In this document: positions 35,889 to 43,911 of the stretch, piece after piece
How the letters are laid out: the number at the start of each line of letters is the position of its first letter
How positions within the stretch are numbered: the stretch's first letter is position 1
Assembly: GCA_965263215.1 (NCBI GenBank)
Contig: OZ253663.1
Coordinates: forward strand, 1,488,001-1,552,000
Direction of reading: 5' to 3'
DNA from: UBA1672 sp965263215
GTDB lineage: Bacteria > Pseudomonadota > Alphaproteobacteria > Micavibrionales > Micavibrionaceae
DNA: 64,000 nucleotides
The notes under the pieces: model-generated
The model's input: only the letters and a program-made list of their open reading frames with translations
Database searches by the model: none
What the model was told of the DNA's origin: nothing
Program-made: the position numbers and the translations under genes

Positions 35889-36826
35889 TGCGTTGCCATG
35901 TCCTTGATCTGGGTTTGGGTGTCTTCATCCTCAATCTTATCCATAACTTCATCCACAAAAGCCTGCACGAGCAGCATTCTCGCCTGCGCCTCGCTCAAAC
36001 CACGAGAGCGAAGATAGAATAAAGGCTCCTCATCCAGTGCGCCTGTTGTTGTGCCGTGGGAGCATTTCACATCATCGGCGTAAATTTCAAGCTCTGGCTT
36101 GGTGTCCATTTCCGCCTTGGGCGAGAGCAGGATTGTATTGGCGAGCTGATACCCGTCTGTTTTCTGTGCGGCCTGATGCACATGCACTTTGCCCTGAAAA
36201 ACGCCGCGCGCGGCATCATCTAGTAACGTGCGATAAAATTGGTTTGACACACAATGCGGGGCGGTATGTTCCATGACGATTGTTGTATCGCCATGCTGCG
36301 ATCCTTTGAGCAAATTCACACCATTGAGCGAGCAATCAATATTCTCGCCGTTCAACACCGCATGAATATCGTGGCGCGTAAGTTTCCCACCCAGATTGAT
36401 CGAAAAGCTATTGAGGGTGCTGTCACGCTCCATCGTGATATGCACCATGTTGGTTTGAATGGCATCTGCGCTGTCTGTTTGAATGCGAACATGGTTTAAG
36501 CGAGCGTTTGCCCCAAGCACAATTTCGGTGCTCATATTCTTCCAATACGCGCCCTGTCCGTCATGCGTTTCAATCACGGTGGCCTGCGCGCCATCTTCCA
36601 GAACAATCTTTAAACGCGGCTGATGATGCGTTCCATCCACACCTGTCCACACGATATTCTCCGCTTGTTCACCGATTTGTCCACGCGGAATGTGGATAAG
36701 AACCTCTTGTGGTTCTTCCGGCGCGGTGGCAAGTAACTCTTCCCCTAACGCTCTGGAAAGATTGGTGTATTTCCACTCCTCTACCTTTTGAGTTGGCAGG
36801 TTTTCTCTGTCTAATGTTTTTACCAT
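35864..36826 (-). CDS. sufD: Fe-S cluster assembly scaffold subunit SufD
   Basis: 320 residues from ATG 36826 (MVKTLDRENLPTQKVEEWKY), which has AAGGATG eight bases upstream; the frame extends 13 residues further without a site. The SufBD core fold is recognisable by QVQPST-free repeats such as HGTTTGALDEEPLFYLRSRG and LSEAQARMLLVQAFVDEV. It forms the SufBC2D scaffold with SufB and SufC. It overlaps the small secreted gene upstream by seven bases and sufS downstream by 25. Confidence 0.93.
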   Translation of the reverse strand: MVKTLDRENLPTQKVEEWKYTNLSRALGEELLATAPEEPQEVLIHIPRGQIGEQAENIVWTGVDGTHHQPRLKIVLEDGAQATVIETHDGQGAYWKNMSTEIVLGANARLNHVRIQTDSADAIQTNMVHITMERDSTLNSFSINLGGKLTRHDIHAVLNGENIDCSLNGVNLLKGSQHGDTTIVMEHTAPHCVSNQFYRTLLDDAARGVFQGKVHVHQAAQKTDGYQLANTILLSPKAEMDTKPELEIYADDVKCSHGTTTGALDEEPLFYLRSRGLSEAQARMLLVQAFVDEVMDKIEDEDTQTQIKDMATQWLTEQLK

Positions 36827-37176
36827 GGTAGTACATCCTTTATGCCGGGTGGCCAATAGCTCCAAATTTCCGTTGTAACAATACCATCGGCGGTATTGCC
36901 CTCTTTTTTAGAATATTTTAGGCGCACGGTTTTGCCTTCTGGCGGGTTACCCTTGATTTTTATGTTCAAAACTTTATCGATGTTCTCTTTCATGCATGCC
37001 GCACCTTTTTGGTCATGCCCTTCAGTCACCTTTGCGCCTTTGATTTCTGCGCGATAAAGCCCAGTCTCTAAATTGCGCTTAACCTGCGCATGGACAGCGC
37101 ATTCGATGTAATAGCTAGCCTGCGCTTGTGTGGGTACAAACATAAATATTGTGATAAGGCACGCAAGAATTTTCAT
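36820..37176 (-). CDS. Small secreted protein of unknown function in the suf operon
   Basis: 118 residues with a signal peptide (MKILACLITIFMFVPTQAQA). The mature part is basic, beta-rich in look, with two cysteines (one in YYIECAVHAQV, one in GAACMKENID) that could form a disulfide. It is wedged between sufC and sufD with TAATG overlap on one side and a seven-base overlap on the other, so it is certainly co-translated with them. I do not recognise a family; its periplasmic location makes a direct role in cytosolic Fe-S assembly unlikely. Confidence 0.75.
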   Translation of the reverse strand: MKILACLITIFMFVPTQAQASYYIECAVHAQVKRNLETGLYRAEIKGAKVTEGHDQKGAACMKENIDKVLNIKIKGNPPEGKTVRLKYSKKEGNTADGIVTTEIWSYWPPGIKDVLPW

Positions 37177-37940
37177 TATGCGGCTTCCTCAAGAAATTCG
37201 GCGTAGCCTTTTTCTTCTAGTTCTAGGGCAAGCTCAGGGCCGCCTGATTTCACAATCTTGCCGTGTGCCAGAACATGCACATGATCAGGCTTGATGTAAT
37301 CCAGTAAACGCTGATAATGCGTAATCACAAGGAAAGAGCGATTTTCCGCACGGAGTTTATTCACACCATCTGCGACAATTTTAAGCGCGTCAATATCAAG
37401 GCCTGAATCGGTTTCATCAAGAACACAGAATTTCGGCTCTAACATTGCCATTTGCAGGACTTCATTACGCTTTTTCTCTCCGCCGGAAAAGCCAACATTC
37501 ACCGCGCGCTTCATCATATCTTCTTTGATGCCAAGTGCCTTGGTTTTCGCTTTTATCAGTTTCAGCATGCCAAGCGCATCCAACTCATCTTCGCCGCGTT
37601 GCTTACGGATGGCATTGATGGATGTTTTAAGGAAGGTGCTCATATTCACGCCCGGAATTTCAACAGGATATTGAAACGCAAGGAATACACCGGCCGCGGC
37701 ACGTTCTTCCGGATCCATATCCAGAAGGTCTTCGCCATCCAGTTCAACCGAACCTTTGGTGACTTCGTAATCATCGCGGCCTGCAAGCACATAAGACAAG
37801 GTTGATTTACCAGAGCCATTCGGCCCCATAATCGCATGTACTTCGCCGTCATTAATAGACAGGCTCAGCCCCTTGATGATTTCCTTTTGCTCGCCATCGT
37901 CAGTTTCAATGGATGCGTGTAAGTCATTAATTTTGATCAT
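37176..37940 (-). CDS. sufC: Fe-S cluster assembly ATPase SufC
   Basis: 254 residues. ABC ATPase motifs: Walker A AIMGPNGSGKSTLSYVLAG, Q-loop FLAFQYPVEIPGV, signature GFSGGEKKRNEVLQM, Walker B FCVLDETDSGLDIDALKIV. These sequences are typical of SufC. It powers the SufBC2D scaffold. The end overlaps the next gene in TAATG; the start overlaps the small membrane gene upstream by 14 bases. Confidence 0.97.
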   Translation of the reverse strand: MIKINDLHASIETDDGEQKEIIKGLSLSINDGEVHAIMGPNGSGKSTLSYVLAGRDDYEVTKGSVELDGEDLLDMDPEERAAAGVFLAFQYPVEIPGVNMSTFLKTSINAIRKQRGEDELDALGMLKLIKAKTKALGIKEDMMKRAVNVGFSGGEKKRNEVLQMAMLEPKFCVLDETDSGLDIDALKIVADGVNKLRAENRSFLVITHYQRLLDYIKPDHVHVLAHGKIVKSGGPELALELEEKGYAEFLEEAA

Positions 37941-38193
37941 TTTTCTTCTCTTTCATGGACTTAATAATTTCTGCCAAGCCAAGCAATATTAATGGCTCGT
38001 ACAAGACGTAATATAATTCTGTTTGCGCGATCTTGATCACTCTGGCGAGCGTCAACGGCATTTCGGTTTCTTTAAGCTCGGCGATCAGATCATTGATGCT
38101 AATGCCCGCTTGTGCCATCGCAACAATGAACATTAAAGCGGCGGCGCACTGTAAAATGCAGGCAACATGAGATTTTTTTATAGTTTGTGTCAT
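37927..38193 (-). CDS. Small membrane protein in the suf operon
   Basis: 88 residues with two hydrophobic segments (about 9-30, VACILQCAAALMFIVAMAQA; and 62-78, YVLYEPLILLGLAEII). The C-terminus is lysine-rich and probably cytosolic. No family recognised. It overlaps both neighbours: ATGA with the gene upstream and 14 bases with sufC. Confidence 0.65.
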   Translation of the reverse strand: MTQTIKKSHVACILQCAAALMFIVAMAQAGISINDLIAELKETEMPLTLARVIKIAQTELYYVLYEPLILLGLAEIIKSMKEKKNDQN

Positions 38194-38456
38194 GGTTTTA
38201 GTTGCTCCAATTCATCGGGTTGAACTTTGTCGATTATAAAGTCAGGTAATGGTTGCTTCTGGCTGCCGCCTATGTCTGTTGGTAAAACTTCAGAGGCAAG
38301 TGATTTAGATGCTTTTGAGGTTTGCATATTCTCATAGGCATACCAAATACTAAATCCGATCAATGCAATCGTGAAAACAAACACAAGGCGATAAATAATC
38401 TTATCGAGCAATAATCTTCTTTGATATGCCTTGTACTCATCTTGATTATCATTCAT
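38190..38456 (-). CDS. Small single-span membrane protein in the suf operon
   Basis: 88 residues. A basic, cytosolic-looking N-terminus is followed by one membrane span (about 25-43, LVFVFTIALIGFSIWYAYE) and a hydrophilic tail that should be periplasmic. No domain recognised. It overlaps the pterin dehydratase gene upstream and the next membrane gene downstream by four bases each (ATGA), so translation is coupled. Confidence 0.65.
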   Translation of the reverse strand: MNDNQDEYKAYQRRLLLDKIIYRLVFVFTIALIGFSIWYAYENMQTSKASKSLASEVLPTDIGGSQKQPLPDFIIDKVQPDELEQLKP

Positions 38457-38740
38457 GTCAAAAGCCCCTCTATCGCGGTGGCGAGCTTTATGTCCTTCTC
38501 CGTGATTGTGTTGCCTGCGTCATGGGTGGTCAGGGTGAGTGTCACCGCACTGTACATATTTTCAATCAGCGCATGGTGGTTTTGTTTTTCTTGCAAAATC
38601 GCCACCTGCGCTAGGAATCCAAACGCCTCGGTGAAGTTTTTGAACTTGAACGAACCGACTAACGCGTCATCAGCCACAGACCAATTTTTATAGTCAGATG
38701 TGAATGTTTCTATCTGGTTTTGTTCTAATGGTTCAATCAT
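38453..38740 (-). CDS. Pterin-4a-carbinolamine dehydratase family protein
   Basis: 95 residues, the usual length. The family signature is visible: FKNFTEAFGFLAQVAILQEK then NHHALIENMYSAVTLTLTTH and DAGNTITEKDIKLA, including the two conserved His of NHH and the THD motif. These proteins dehydrate 4a-hydroxytetrahydrobiopterin; stand-alone copies in bacteria without phenylalanine hydroxylase nearby may support molybdopterin enzymes. Located inside the suf operon, overlapping both neighbours. Confidence 0.9.
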   Translation of the reverse strand: MIEPLEQNQIETFTSDYKNWSVADDALVGSFKFKNFTEAFGFLAQVAILQEKQNHHALIENMYSAVTLTLTTHDAGNTITEKDIKLATAIEGLLT

Positions 38741-39089
38741 CGCTATCTATTTTGTAAGTAGGAAATACTACCCGCACTAAAAACTTAATTCTTGAAACAG
38801 AACTTTGAGTTGTATGGCTTTCAGTCGAAGCATTAGCTCCTAAAGATAAAACACTAATTTTAGCTTTACCTGATTTTGTATTTTCTTGCTCAGTGGTAAG
38901 AGCAATATCAAATTCAACAGGATCTAAAGCGTTGAATGGTTTTTCAATGTACATAGCGCCCCCAGGAATGCCCATAGGAGAAGGATTTATAACAGCATTA
39001 GTTTCCTTTTCAGATACATACTTTTGTGCATCTTCAATACCGTCTATGACTTGCTTGAGTGCTTCCGATACAAATTCTTTTAGCTCCAT
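38733..39089 (-). CDS. Conserved small protein, possibly trypco2-like, in the suf operon
   Basis: 118 residues. It opens with MELKEFVSEALKQVIDGIED, continues through a Pro/Gly-rich segment (INPSPMGIPGGAMY), a PVEFDIALTTEQ strand and ends VSRIKFLVRVVFP. I have a recollection of short proteins with this layout, some annotated as trypsin-co-occurring domain 2 (trypco2), often of unknown role; this assignment is tentative. Cytosolic. Its ATG overlaps the sufB stop in TAATG. Confidence 0.6.
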   Translation of the reverse strand: MELKEFVSEALKQVIDGIEDAQKYVSEKETNAVINPSPMGIPGGAMYIEKPFNALDPVEFDIALTTEQENTKSGKAKISVLSLGANASTESHTTQSSVSRIKFLVRVVFPTYKIDSDD

Positions 39090-40564
39090 TAACCAACACT
39101 CCCTTCTAATGATATCCCAACCAGTTTTTGTGCCTCCACCGCGAATTCCATCGGCAAATGCTGCATCACCTCACGGGCGAAGCCGTTGACGATGAGCGCG
39201 ATCGCTTCTTCCTCGCTCAAACCGCGCTGCATACAGTAAAATAACTGATCTTCGGAGATTTTCGACGTTGTCGCTTCATGCCCTAGGCTCGCGCTTTGGT
39301 TACGGCTTTCGATATAGGGTACGGTATGCGCGCCGCACTGATCCCCGATAAGCAGGCTGTCACACACGGTGAAATTCTTCGCGCCCTCGGCCGTCGGCAG
39401 GATTTTCACAATGCCGCGATAAGTATTGTCGCTTTTCCCTGCGCTAATCCCCTTGGAGATAATACGGCTTTTGGTGTTTTTACCAATATGGATCATCTTC
39501 GTGCCTGTGTCGGCTTGCTGACGACCATTTGTAATGGCGACGGAATAAAACTCCCCCTGAGAGCCATCGCCTTTGAGGATACAGGACGGATATTTCCATG
39601 TAATCGCGGAGCCTGTTTCCACCTGCGTCCAACTGATTTTCGAATTGCGCCCTTCGCACAGGCCGCGTTTGGTCACGAAATTATAAATGCCGCCCTTACC
39701 GGTTTCAGGATCACCCGGATACCAGTTTTGTACGGTGGAATATTTGATCTCCGCATCTTCATGGGCAATCAATTCAACAATTGCGGCGTGAAGCTGGTTC
39801 TCATCACGCATTGGCGCGGTGCAGCCTTCCAGATAAGACACGTATGATCCCTTCTCTGCGATGATCAGAGTACGCTCAAACTGCCCTGTGTTGAGTTCAT
39901 TGATACGGAAATAGGTCGATAGCTCCATCGGGCAACGCACGCCTTCGGGGATATAGACGAAACTGCCGTCCGTGAACACCGCACTGTTCAAGCACGCATG
40001 TTTGTTATCGGAATATGGCACAACAGAACCCATATATTTTTTGATGAGTTCGGGGTGATCTTGTATCGCATCAGAAATAGAACAGAAAATAACGCCATGC
40101 TTTTTGAGTTCTTCCTTAAAAGTGGTCGCAACCGACACAGAGTCAAACACCGCATCCACCGCTACAGGTGTACGGTTTTTTACGCCTGCAAGCATTTCTT
40201 GTTCGCGCAATGGAATGCCAAGCTTTTCATAGGTTTCCAGTAACTTCGGATCAACATCATCCAGAGATTCCGGCATATCATCCATAGATTTTGGCGCGGC
40301 GTAGTAATAGGAATCCTGATAATTAATCGGTGGAAAATCAACCTTCGCCCATTGTGGTTCTGGCATTTTCAGCCAGTGCTGGTAGGCCTTTAAGCGCTTT
40401 TCCAGCATCCATTCCGGCTCTTTCTTTTTCGCGGAAATGAAGCGGATTGTATCTTCGCTCAATCCTTTAGGCGCTTTTTCTGATTCAATATCCGTAACAA
40501 AACCAGCCTCATATTTTCCGGCCATTTCTTCAACGGTCTGGATGGTTTCTTCAGTGGCTGCCAT
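39089..40564 (-). CDS. sufB: Fe-S cluster assembly scaffold subunit SufB
   Basis: 491 residues, typical SufB length. Motifs: PEWMLEKRLKAYQHWLKM, YIPEGVRCPMELSTYFRIN, SYVSYLEGCTAPMRDENQLH and the C-terminal QLFYCMQRGLSEEEAIALIV. SufB carries the nascent cluster on the SufBC2D scaffold. An AAAGGACG site lies seven bases before the ATG, inside the end of sufR. First structural gene of the operon. Confidence 0.97.
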   Translation of the reverse strand: MAATEETIQTVEEMAGKYEAGFVTDIESEKAPKGLSEDTIRFISAKKKEPEWMLEKRLKAYQHWLKMPEPQWAKVDFPPINYQDSYYYAAPKSMDDMPESLDDVDPKLLETYEKLGIPLREQEMLAGVKNRTPVAVDAVFDSVSVATTFKEELKKHGVIFCSISDAIQDHPELIKKYMGSVVPYSDNKHACLNSAVFTDGSFVYIPEGVRCPMELSTYFRINELNTGQFERTLIIAEKGSYVSYLEGCTAPMRDENQLHAAIVELIAHEDAEIKYSTVQNWYPGDPETGKGGIYNFVTKRGLCEGRNSKISWTQVETGSAITWKYPSCILKGDGSQGEFYSVAITNGRQQADTGTKMIHIGKNTKSRIISKGISAGKSDNTYRGIVKILPTAEGAKNFTVCDSLLIGDQCGAHTVPYIESRNQSASLGHEATTSKISEDQLFYCMQRGLSEEEAIALIVNGFAREVMQHLPMEFAVEAQKLVGISLEGSVG

Positions 40565-41012
40565 GGATTGCGTCCTTTGTTTCGTGTGTCTTTATTGTTT
40601 GTGCACCGCCAATCTTCAACATATCGGCAAGTGTTACCGTTTGTAACGCGCTGCGCAGTGCTGCATTTACACCATCCCAACGCCCACGTAAAGAGCAGCT
40701 GTGGCTGAGAGAGCAATCAGGCTCCGCGCCATCGGCGCAGGCGGTTATTGCGATAGGTCCGTCAATCGCTGTGATAACAGATTCCATTGTAATTTTTTCG
40801 GGGTCTTTAATAAGCGAATAACCGCCGTTAATGCCGCGTGTGGATTGAATGATTTGCGCTTTGGAGAGTAACTTCATAACTTTGGAAACAGTTGGTTCCG
40901 GTAACTTGGTAAGCTCCGATACCGTTGATGCACTCATCAGGTCATGTGAGTGTGTGCTCATGGTTGATAAAATAACCACGGAATAATCGGCAAGTTTTGA
41001 TATTTTTATCAT
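40551..41012 (-). CDS. Rrf2-family regulator of the SUF operon (SufR/IscR-like)
   Basis: 153 residues. Winged-helix Rrf2 domain: KISKLADYSVVILSTMS, a LPEPTVSKVMKLLSKA recognition region, RGINGGYSL. Three cysteines follow as C-x7-C-x5-C (ACADGAEPDCSLSHSC, about residues 93-108), a likely [2Fe-2S] site as in IscR. It overlaps sufB by 14 bases. By analogy it senses Fe-S status and controls its own operon from the promoter just upstream. Confidence 0.92.
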   Translation of the reverse strand: MIKISKLADYSVVILSTMSTHSHDLMSASTVSELTKLPEPTVSKVMKLLSKAQIIQSTRGINGGYSLIKDPEKITMESVITAIDGPIAITACADGAEPDCSLSHSCSLRGRWDGVNAALRSALQTVTLADMLKIGGAQTIKTHETKDAIHGSH

Positions 41013-41046
41013 AGCGGAAGCCTTGTAAAACCTTATGTTTTCTTAA

Positions 41047-41075
41047 TTTGTACTAATTACGTACTCTTTTGTCAT
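41047..41075 (-). promoter_or_regulatory. Candidate promoter of the suf operon with a possible operator
   Basis: Read on the minus strand, ATGACA (complement of 41070-41075) and TACAAA (complement of 41047-41052) are 17 bases apart; the -35 matches five and the -10 four consensus bases. The spacer contains AGTACGTAATTAGTAC, a near-palindrome that could be the site for the Rrf2 regulator. The inferred start is ~28 bases before the sufR ATG. Confidence 0.4.
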
Positions 41076-41115
41076 GTCAGGTGATGAAATTCAAGGGAAA
41101 TCTAATGCGTTTTGG

Positions 41116-42690
41116 CTATTTCGTTGCCGTAAAAGTGATGTCTTTATATTTTTCTTCTGCGTCACTTAAATGCCAAGCATTACGCGCCATAAATACCGGA
41201 TCATCATCATGGTCACGCGCGATAGAGGCTTGGTTTTCATCTATGAATGTTTTTAGCTCTGCATGGTCTTCTGCACTAATCCAGCGGGCGGTGTAAAGGC
41301 TCGTTTCTTCAAACTTCACGGGGATTTCATATTCCGTGCGGATACGGTCACGCAGTACGTCAAACTGGAGCGGGCCAACAACACCAACCACCCAGTCAGG
41401 GTCACTGTAGGGTTTAAATATGCGTGCTGCGCCCTCTTCCGCGAGTTGCTCTAACGCTTTGCCGAGATGTTTGGCCTTCAACGGATCCTCAGCGCGAGCA
41501 CGTTGCATATATTCCGGCGCGAAGCTCGGGATGCCTGTGAAACTTATATCCTCACCTTCCGTCAGGGCATCACCAATACGAAGGCCACCGTAATTCGGCA
41601 AGCCAATAATATCACCCGGGAACGCTTCCTCAGCAACCTCACGGTCTTGGGCAAGGAAAAGCTGCGGCGAATGCACAGTCAACATTTTGCCTGAACGCAA
41701 ATGTTTGAGCTTCATACCTTTTTTGAATTTTCCCGAACAGATGCGCGTGAACGCAATGCGGTCGCGGTGTTTCGGGTCCATATTCGCCTGAATTTTAAAC
41801 ACAAAGGCCGTCACCTTTTTTTCATCAGGCTTAATATCGCGTCCTTGTGTGCTTTGGCTGCGTGGGCATGGGGCAAAGTTTGCCAAGCCACCCAGTAATT
41901 CACGAACGCCGAAGTTATTGACCGCACTGCCGAAAAACACTGGTGTCATGCCGCCTTTTAAATACACTTCCTCATCAAACGCGGGAAAAACACCACGGAT
42001 CATTTCAACATCTTCACGCAACTTTGTCGCCAAATCTTCGGGCAATAACTTGTCAATTTTCGGATCATCAAGGCCGGAGCATTCGATAGCTTCGGTTAGT
42101 GCTTCCCCTTTGGAACGCTCAAACAGAACAAGCTTATCTTCCAGAAGGTTGTAACACCCCTTAAAATCGCGTCCCATGCCTATGGGCCAACTGGCCGGAA
42201 CGACTTCAAGCGCGAGTTTGGATTCAATTTCGTCAAGTAAATCAAAAGGGTCTTGGCCATCACGGTCCATTTTGTTGACGAATGTAATGATGGGAATATC
42301 CCGAAGACGACAGACTTCGAACAATTTGTAGGTTTGTGCCTCTATACCTTTTGCACAGTCCAGAACCATAATCGCACTATCGACCGCGGTGAGTGTACGG
42401 TACGTATCCTCAGAGAAGTCCTCGTGACCGGGAGTGTCGAGAAGATTGTAAGTAATGCCGTTATTCTCGAACGTCATCACAGAGGACGCCACGGATATAC
42501 CGCGCTCTTGTTCAACTTTCATCCAGTCAGAGCGCGCACGGCGGCGCTCACCCTTGGCCTTAACCATACCTGCCATTTGGATCGCGCCACCAAAAAGCAA
42601 CAGCTTTTCAGTCAGCGTCGTTTTACCCGCATCGGGATGCGAGATAATGCCGAACGTGCGGCGTTTTTCAATTACACTGGAGAGTGGCAC
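41116..42690 (-). CDS. prfC: Peptide chain release factor 3
   Basis: 524 residues. GTPase motifs: G1 GIISHPDAGKTTLTEKLLLF, the G2/G3 region including LDTPGHEDFSEDTYRTL, G4 VNKMDRDGQDP. The RF3-specific sequence RRRARSDWMKVEQERGISV is intact. RF3 recycles RF1/RF2 after termination. It is the co-directional gene upstream of the suf operon; the 103-base gap between them holds the suf promoter. Confidence 0.96.
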   Translation of the reverse strand: MPLSSVIEKRRTFGIISHPDAGKTTLTEKLLLFGGAIQMAGMVKAKGERRRARSDWMKVEQERGISVASSVMTFENNGITYNLLDTPGHEDFSEDTYRTLTAVDSAIMVLDCAKGIEAQTYKLFEVCRLRDIPIITFVNKMDRDGQDPFDLLDEIESKLALEVVPASWPIGMGRDFKGCYNLLEDKLVLFERSKGEALTEAIECSGLDDPKIDKLLPEDLATKLREDVEMIRGVFPAFDEEVYLKGGMTPVFFGSAVNNFGVRELLGGLANFAPCPRSQSTQGRDIKPDEKKVTAFVFKIQANMDPKHRDRIAFTRICSGKFKKGMKLKHLRSGKMLTVHSPQLFLAQDREVAEEAFPGDIIGLPNYGGLRIGDALTEGEDISFTGIPSFAPEYMQRARAEDPLKAKHLGKALEQLAEEGAARIFKPYSDPDWVVGVVGPLQFDVLRDRIRTEYEIPVKFEETSLYTARWISAEDHAELKTFIDENQASIARDHDDDPVFMARNAWHLSDAEEKYKDITFTATK

Positions 42691-42717
42691 GATGATCCTT
42701 TATAAGTCGAACAGCCG

Positions 42718-42843
42718 TTACATGCTGCTTTCGACGGCTCTACTGGCTTTTGATAGGTCTTCGCCTACGCCTTCCACAGTCGAGCATGCGGATAGTGACA
42801 TAGCACTGACAAAAAATGCAGAAATCATAAGAATTTTTTTCAT
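42718..42843 (-). CDS. Entericidin-type small lipoprotein
   Basis: A 41-residue gene. It reads MKKILMISAFFVSAMSLSAC then STVEGVGEDLSKASRAVESS-M. The lipobox is LSAC, with Cys20 as the lipidated residue. The C-x-TVEGxGxD pattern after it is characteristic of entericidin A/B family lipoproteins. An AAAGGAAAGG ribosome binding site precedes the ATG. It should be an inner- or outer-membrane lipoprotein; entericidins have been proposed as small toxins/antidotes in E. coli, but their role in alphaproteobacteria is unclear. It is the co-directional gene just upstream of prfC. Confidence 0.88.
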   Translation of the reverse strand: MKKILMISAFFVSAMSLSACSTVEGVGEDLSKASRAVESSM

Positions 42844-42860
42844 GGTATAGGCCTTTCCTT

Positions 42861-43208
42861 TTAAGAAATCATGTCCCCTTCAAAAGGGTTGTTCATGTTG
42901 CGATCTTCTATCTCGATGACCCATAAATCAGGATCGCGAGAAATTGCACGGTGAATATACTGGTCTGCGTCACTTTCTTCAACCTGTTCTTTACCGATTG
43001 CGTTCATCCATCCTAATTTTCCGTCTAAATCACGTTGTTGTATAAGCAGTAAACACACACCTTGAAGATTATTGATTTTTAAAAGGATGGTTCCTGTGTT
43101 CTTTTCACCGCGCTGTTGAATGTAATAAAATATCCCCTGATCATTCAGGGGCTTTAAGTGCGCATCAATAAAAAGATGGACAGGTAGTCTGGCGTCAGGC
43201 TCAAACAT
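42861..43208 (-). CDS. DUF1491 family protein
   Basis: 115 residues from ATG 43208 (MFEPDARLPVHLFIDAHLKP); the frame continues 45 codons upstream through the neighbouring gene without family character. It has the DUF1491 layout: YYIQQRGEKNTGTILLKINN, then LDGKLGWMNA and YIHRAISRDPDLWVIEIED at the end. DUF1491 is an alphaproteobacterial family of unknown function. It starts one base after the stop of the 74-residue gene, with which it and fur form a compact group. Confidence 0.85.
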   Translation of the reverse strand: MFEPDARLPVHLFIDAHLKPLNDQGIFYYIQQRGEKNTGTILLKINNLQGVCLLLIQQRDLDGKLGWMNAIGKEQVEESDADQYIHRAISRDPDLWVIEIEDRNMNNPFEGDMIS

Positions 43209-43209
43209 T

Positions 43210-43434
43210 CTAATGAAGGTTTTCTTCGTTAACCCAACGTTCAACAGTAAGCGCCTGATTTGCTTTTGTGTCTTCAGGATGGTGATAGCCATAAACGATC
43301 TTGGCCGCTTCAAGTGCGATCGTGTCGGGGCGACCGGCCTCAATTAGGTTAAGATAGGTGCGCATCACGGCACCGTGACATTTGCAATCTTCAGGCTCTT
43401 TTACACCGGTTTGTATAGGTAAATTACAGGACAT
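43210..43434 (-). CDS. Small conserved Cys/His protein next to fur
   Basis: 74 residues. N-terminal cysteines (MSCNLP, EDCKCHGAVMRTY) and a later YGYHHPEDTKANQA motif with paired His suggest a small metal-binding protein. I recognise this as a conserved uncharacterised alphaproteobacterial gene often beside fur or DUF1491. It starts four bases after the fur stop and ends one base before DUF1491. Confidence 0.75.
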   Translation of the reverse strand: MSCNLPIQTGVKEPEDCKCHGAVMRTYLNLIEAGRPDTIALEAAKIVYGYHHPEDTKANQALTVERWVNEENLH

Positions 43435-43438
43435 TAGG

Positions 43439-43846
43439 TTACTTCTTCTTTAGTTTTTTGCCGTATAGCTCTAAACGGTGATCAACAAGCTCATATCCCA
43501 AATCTTTGGCAATTTTGACTTTCAGCTTTTCAAGCTCATCATTTTGAAATTCAATGACTTTGCCTGTATCTAAATCAACCAAATGGTGGTGGTGATCCCA
43601 ATTCACTTCATATCGAGAATACCCTTCTTGAAATTCATGTCTTATGACGAGATCAAGTTCATCCAATAAACCTAAGGTTCTGTAGACTGTTGCAATGGAT
43701 ATAGACTCATCGAGCTTTTTCGCGCGCTCATATACATCTTCTACTGAAGGGTGGTCTTCTGATTGCCCCAATACTTTCAATATAGCCCGTCTTTGACCCG
43801 TCATTTTAAGGCCGGCTTCGACGCAGCGTTGTTCTAAATCAGACAT
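43439..43846 (-). CDS. fur: Fur family metal-responsive regulator
   Basis: 135 residues. Winged-helix part: AGLKMTGQRRAILKVL and SIATVYRTLGLLDELDLVIRH. Metal part: WDHHHHLVDLDTGKVIEFQN with an His cluster and the conserved DxD/E-type residues. The CxxC pairs of the E. coli protein are absent, as is common in alphaproteobacterial Fur/Mur. It probably regulates iron or manganese genes; Irr is less likely because the HHH-type haem site is not evident. Alone at the head of a three-gene group. Confidence 0.9.
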   Translation of the reverse strand: MSDLEQRCVEAGLKMTGQRRAILKVLGQSEDHPSVEDVYERAKKLDESISIATVYRTLGLLDELDLVIRHEFQEGYSRYEVNWDHHHHLVDLDTGKVIEFQNDELEKLKVKIAKDLGYELVDHRLELYGKKLKKK

Positions 43847-43911
43847 ATGTTTTCCTCATCATGCGTTCAGAACGTAATCTTAAAGATGGTGATGTGCAGG
43901 TGCAAGAGATT

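Noticed and set aside
39296..39847. Plus-strand frame of 183 codons opposite sufB
   Set aside because: Antisense to an intact sufB; no recognisable protein and no ribosome binding site.
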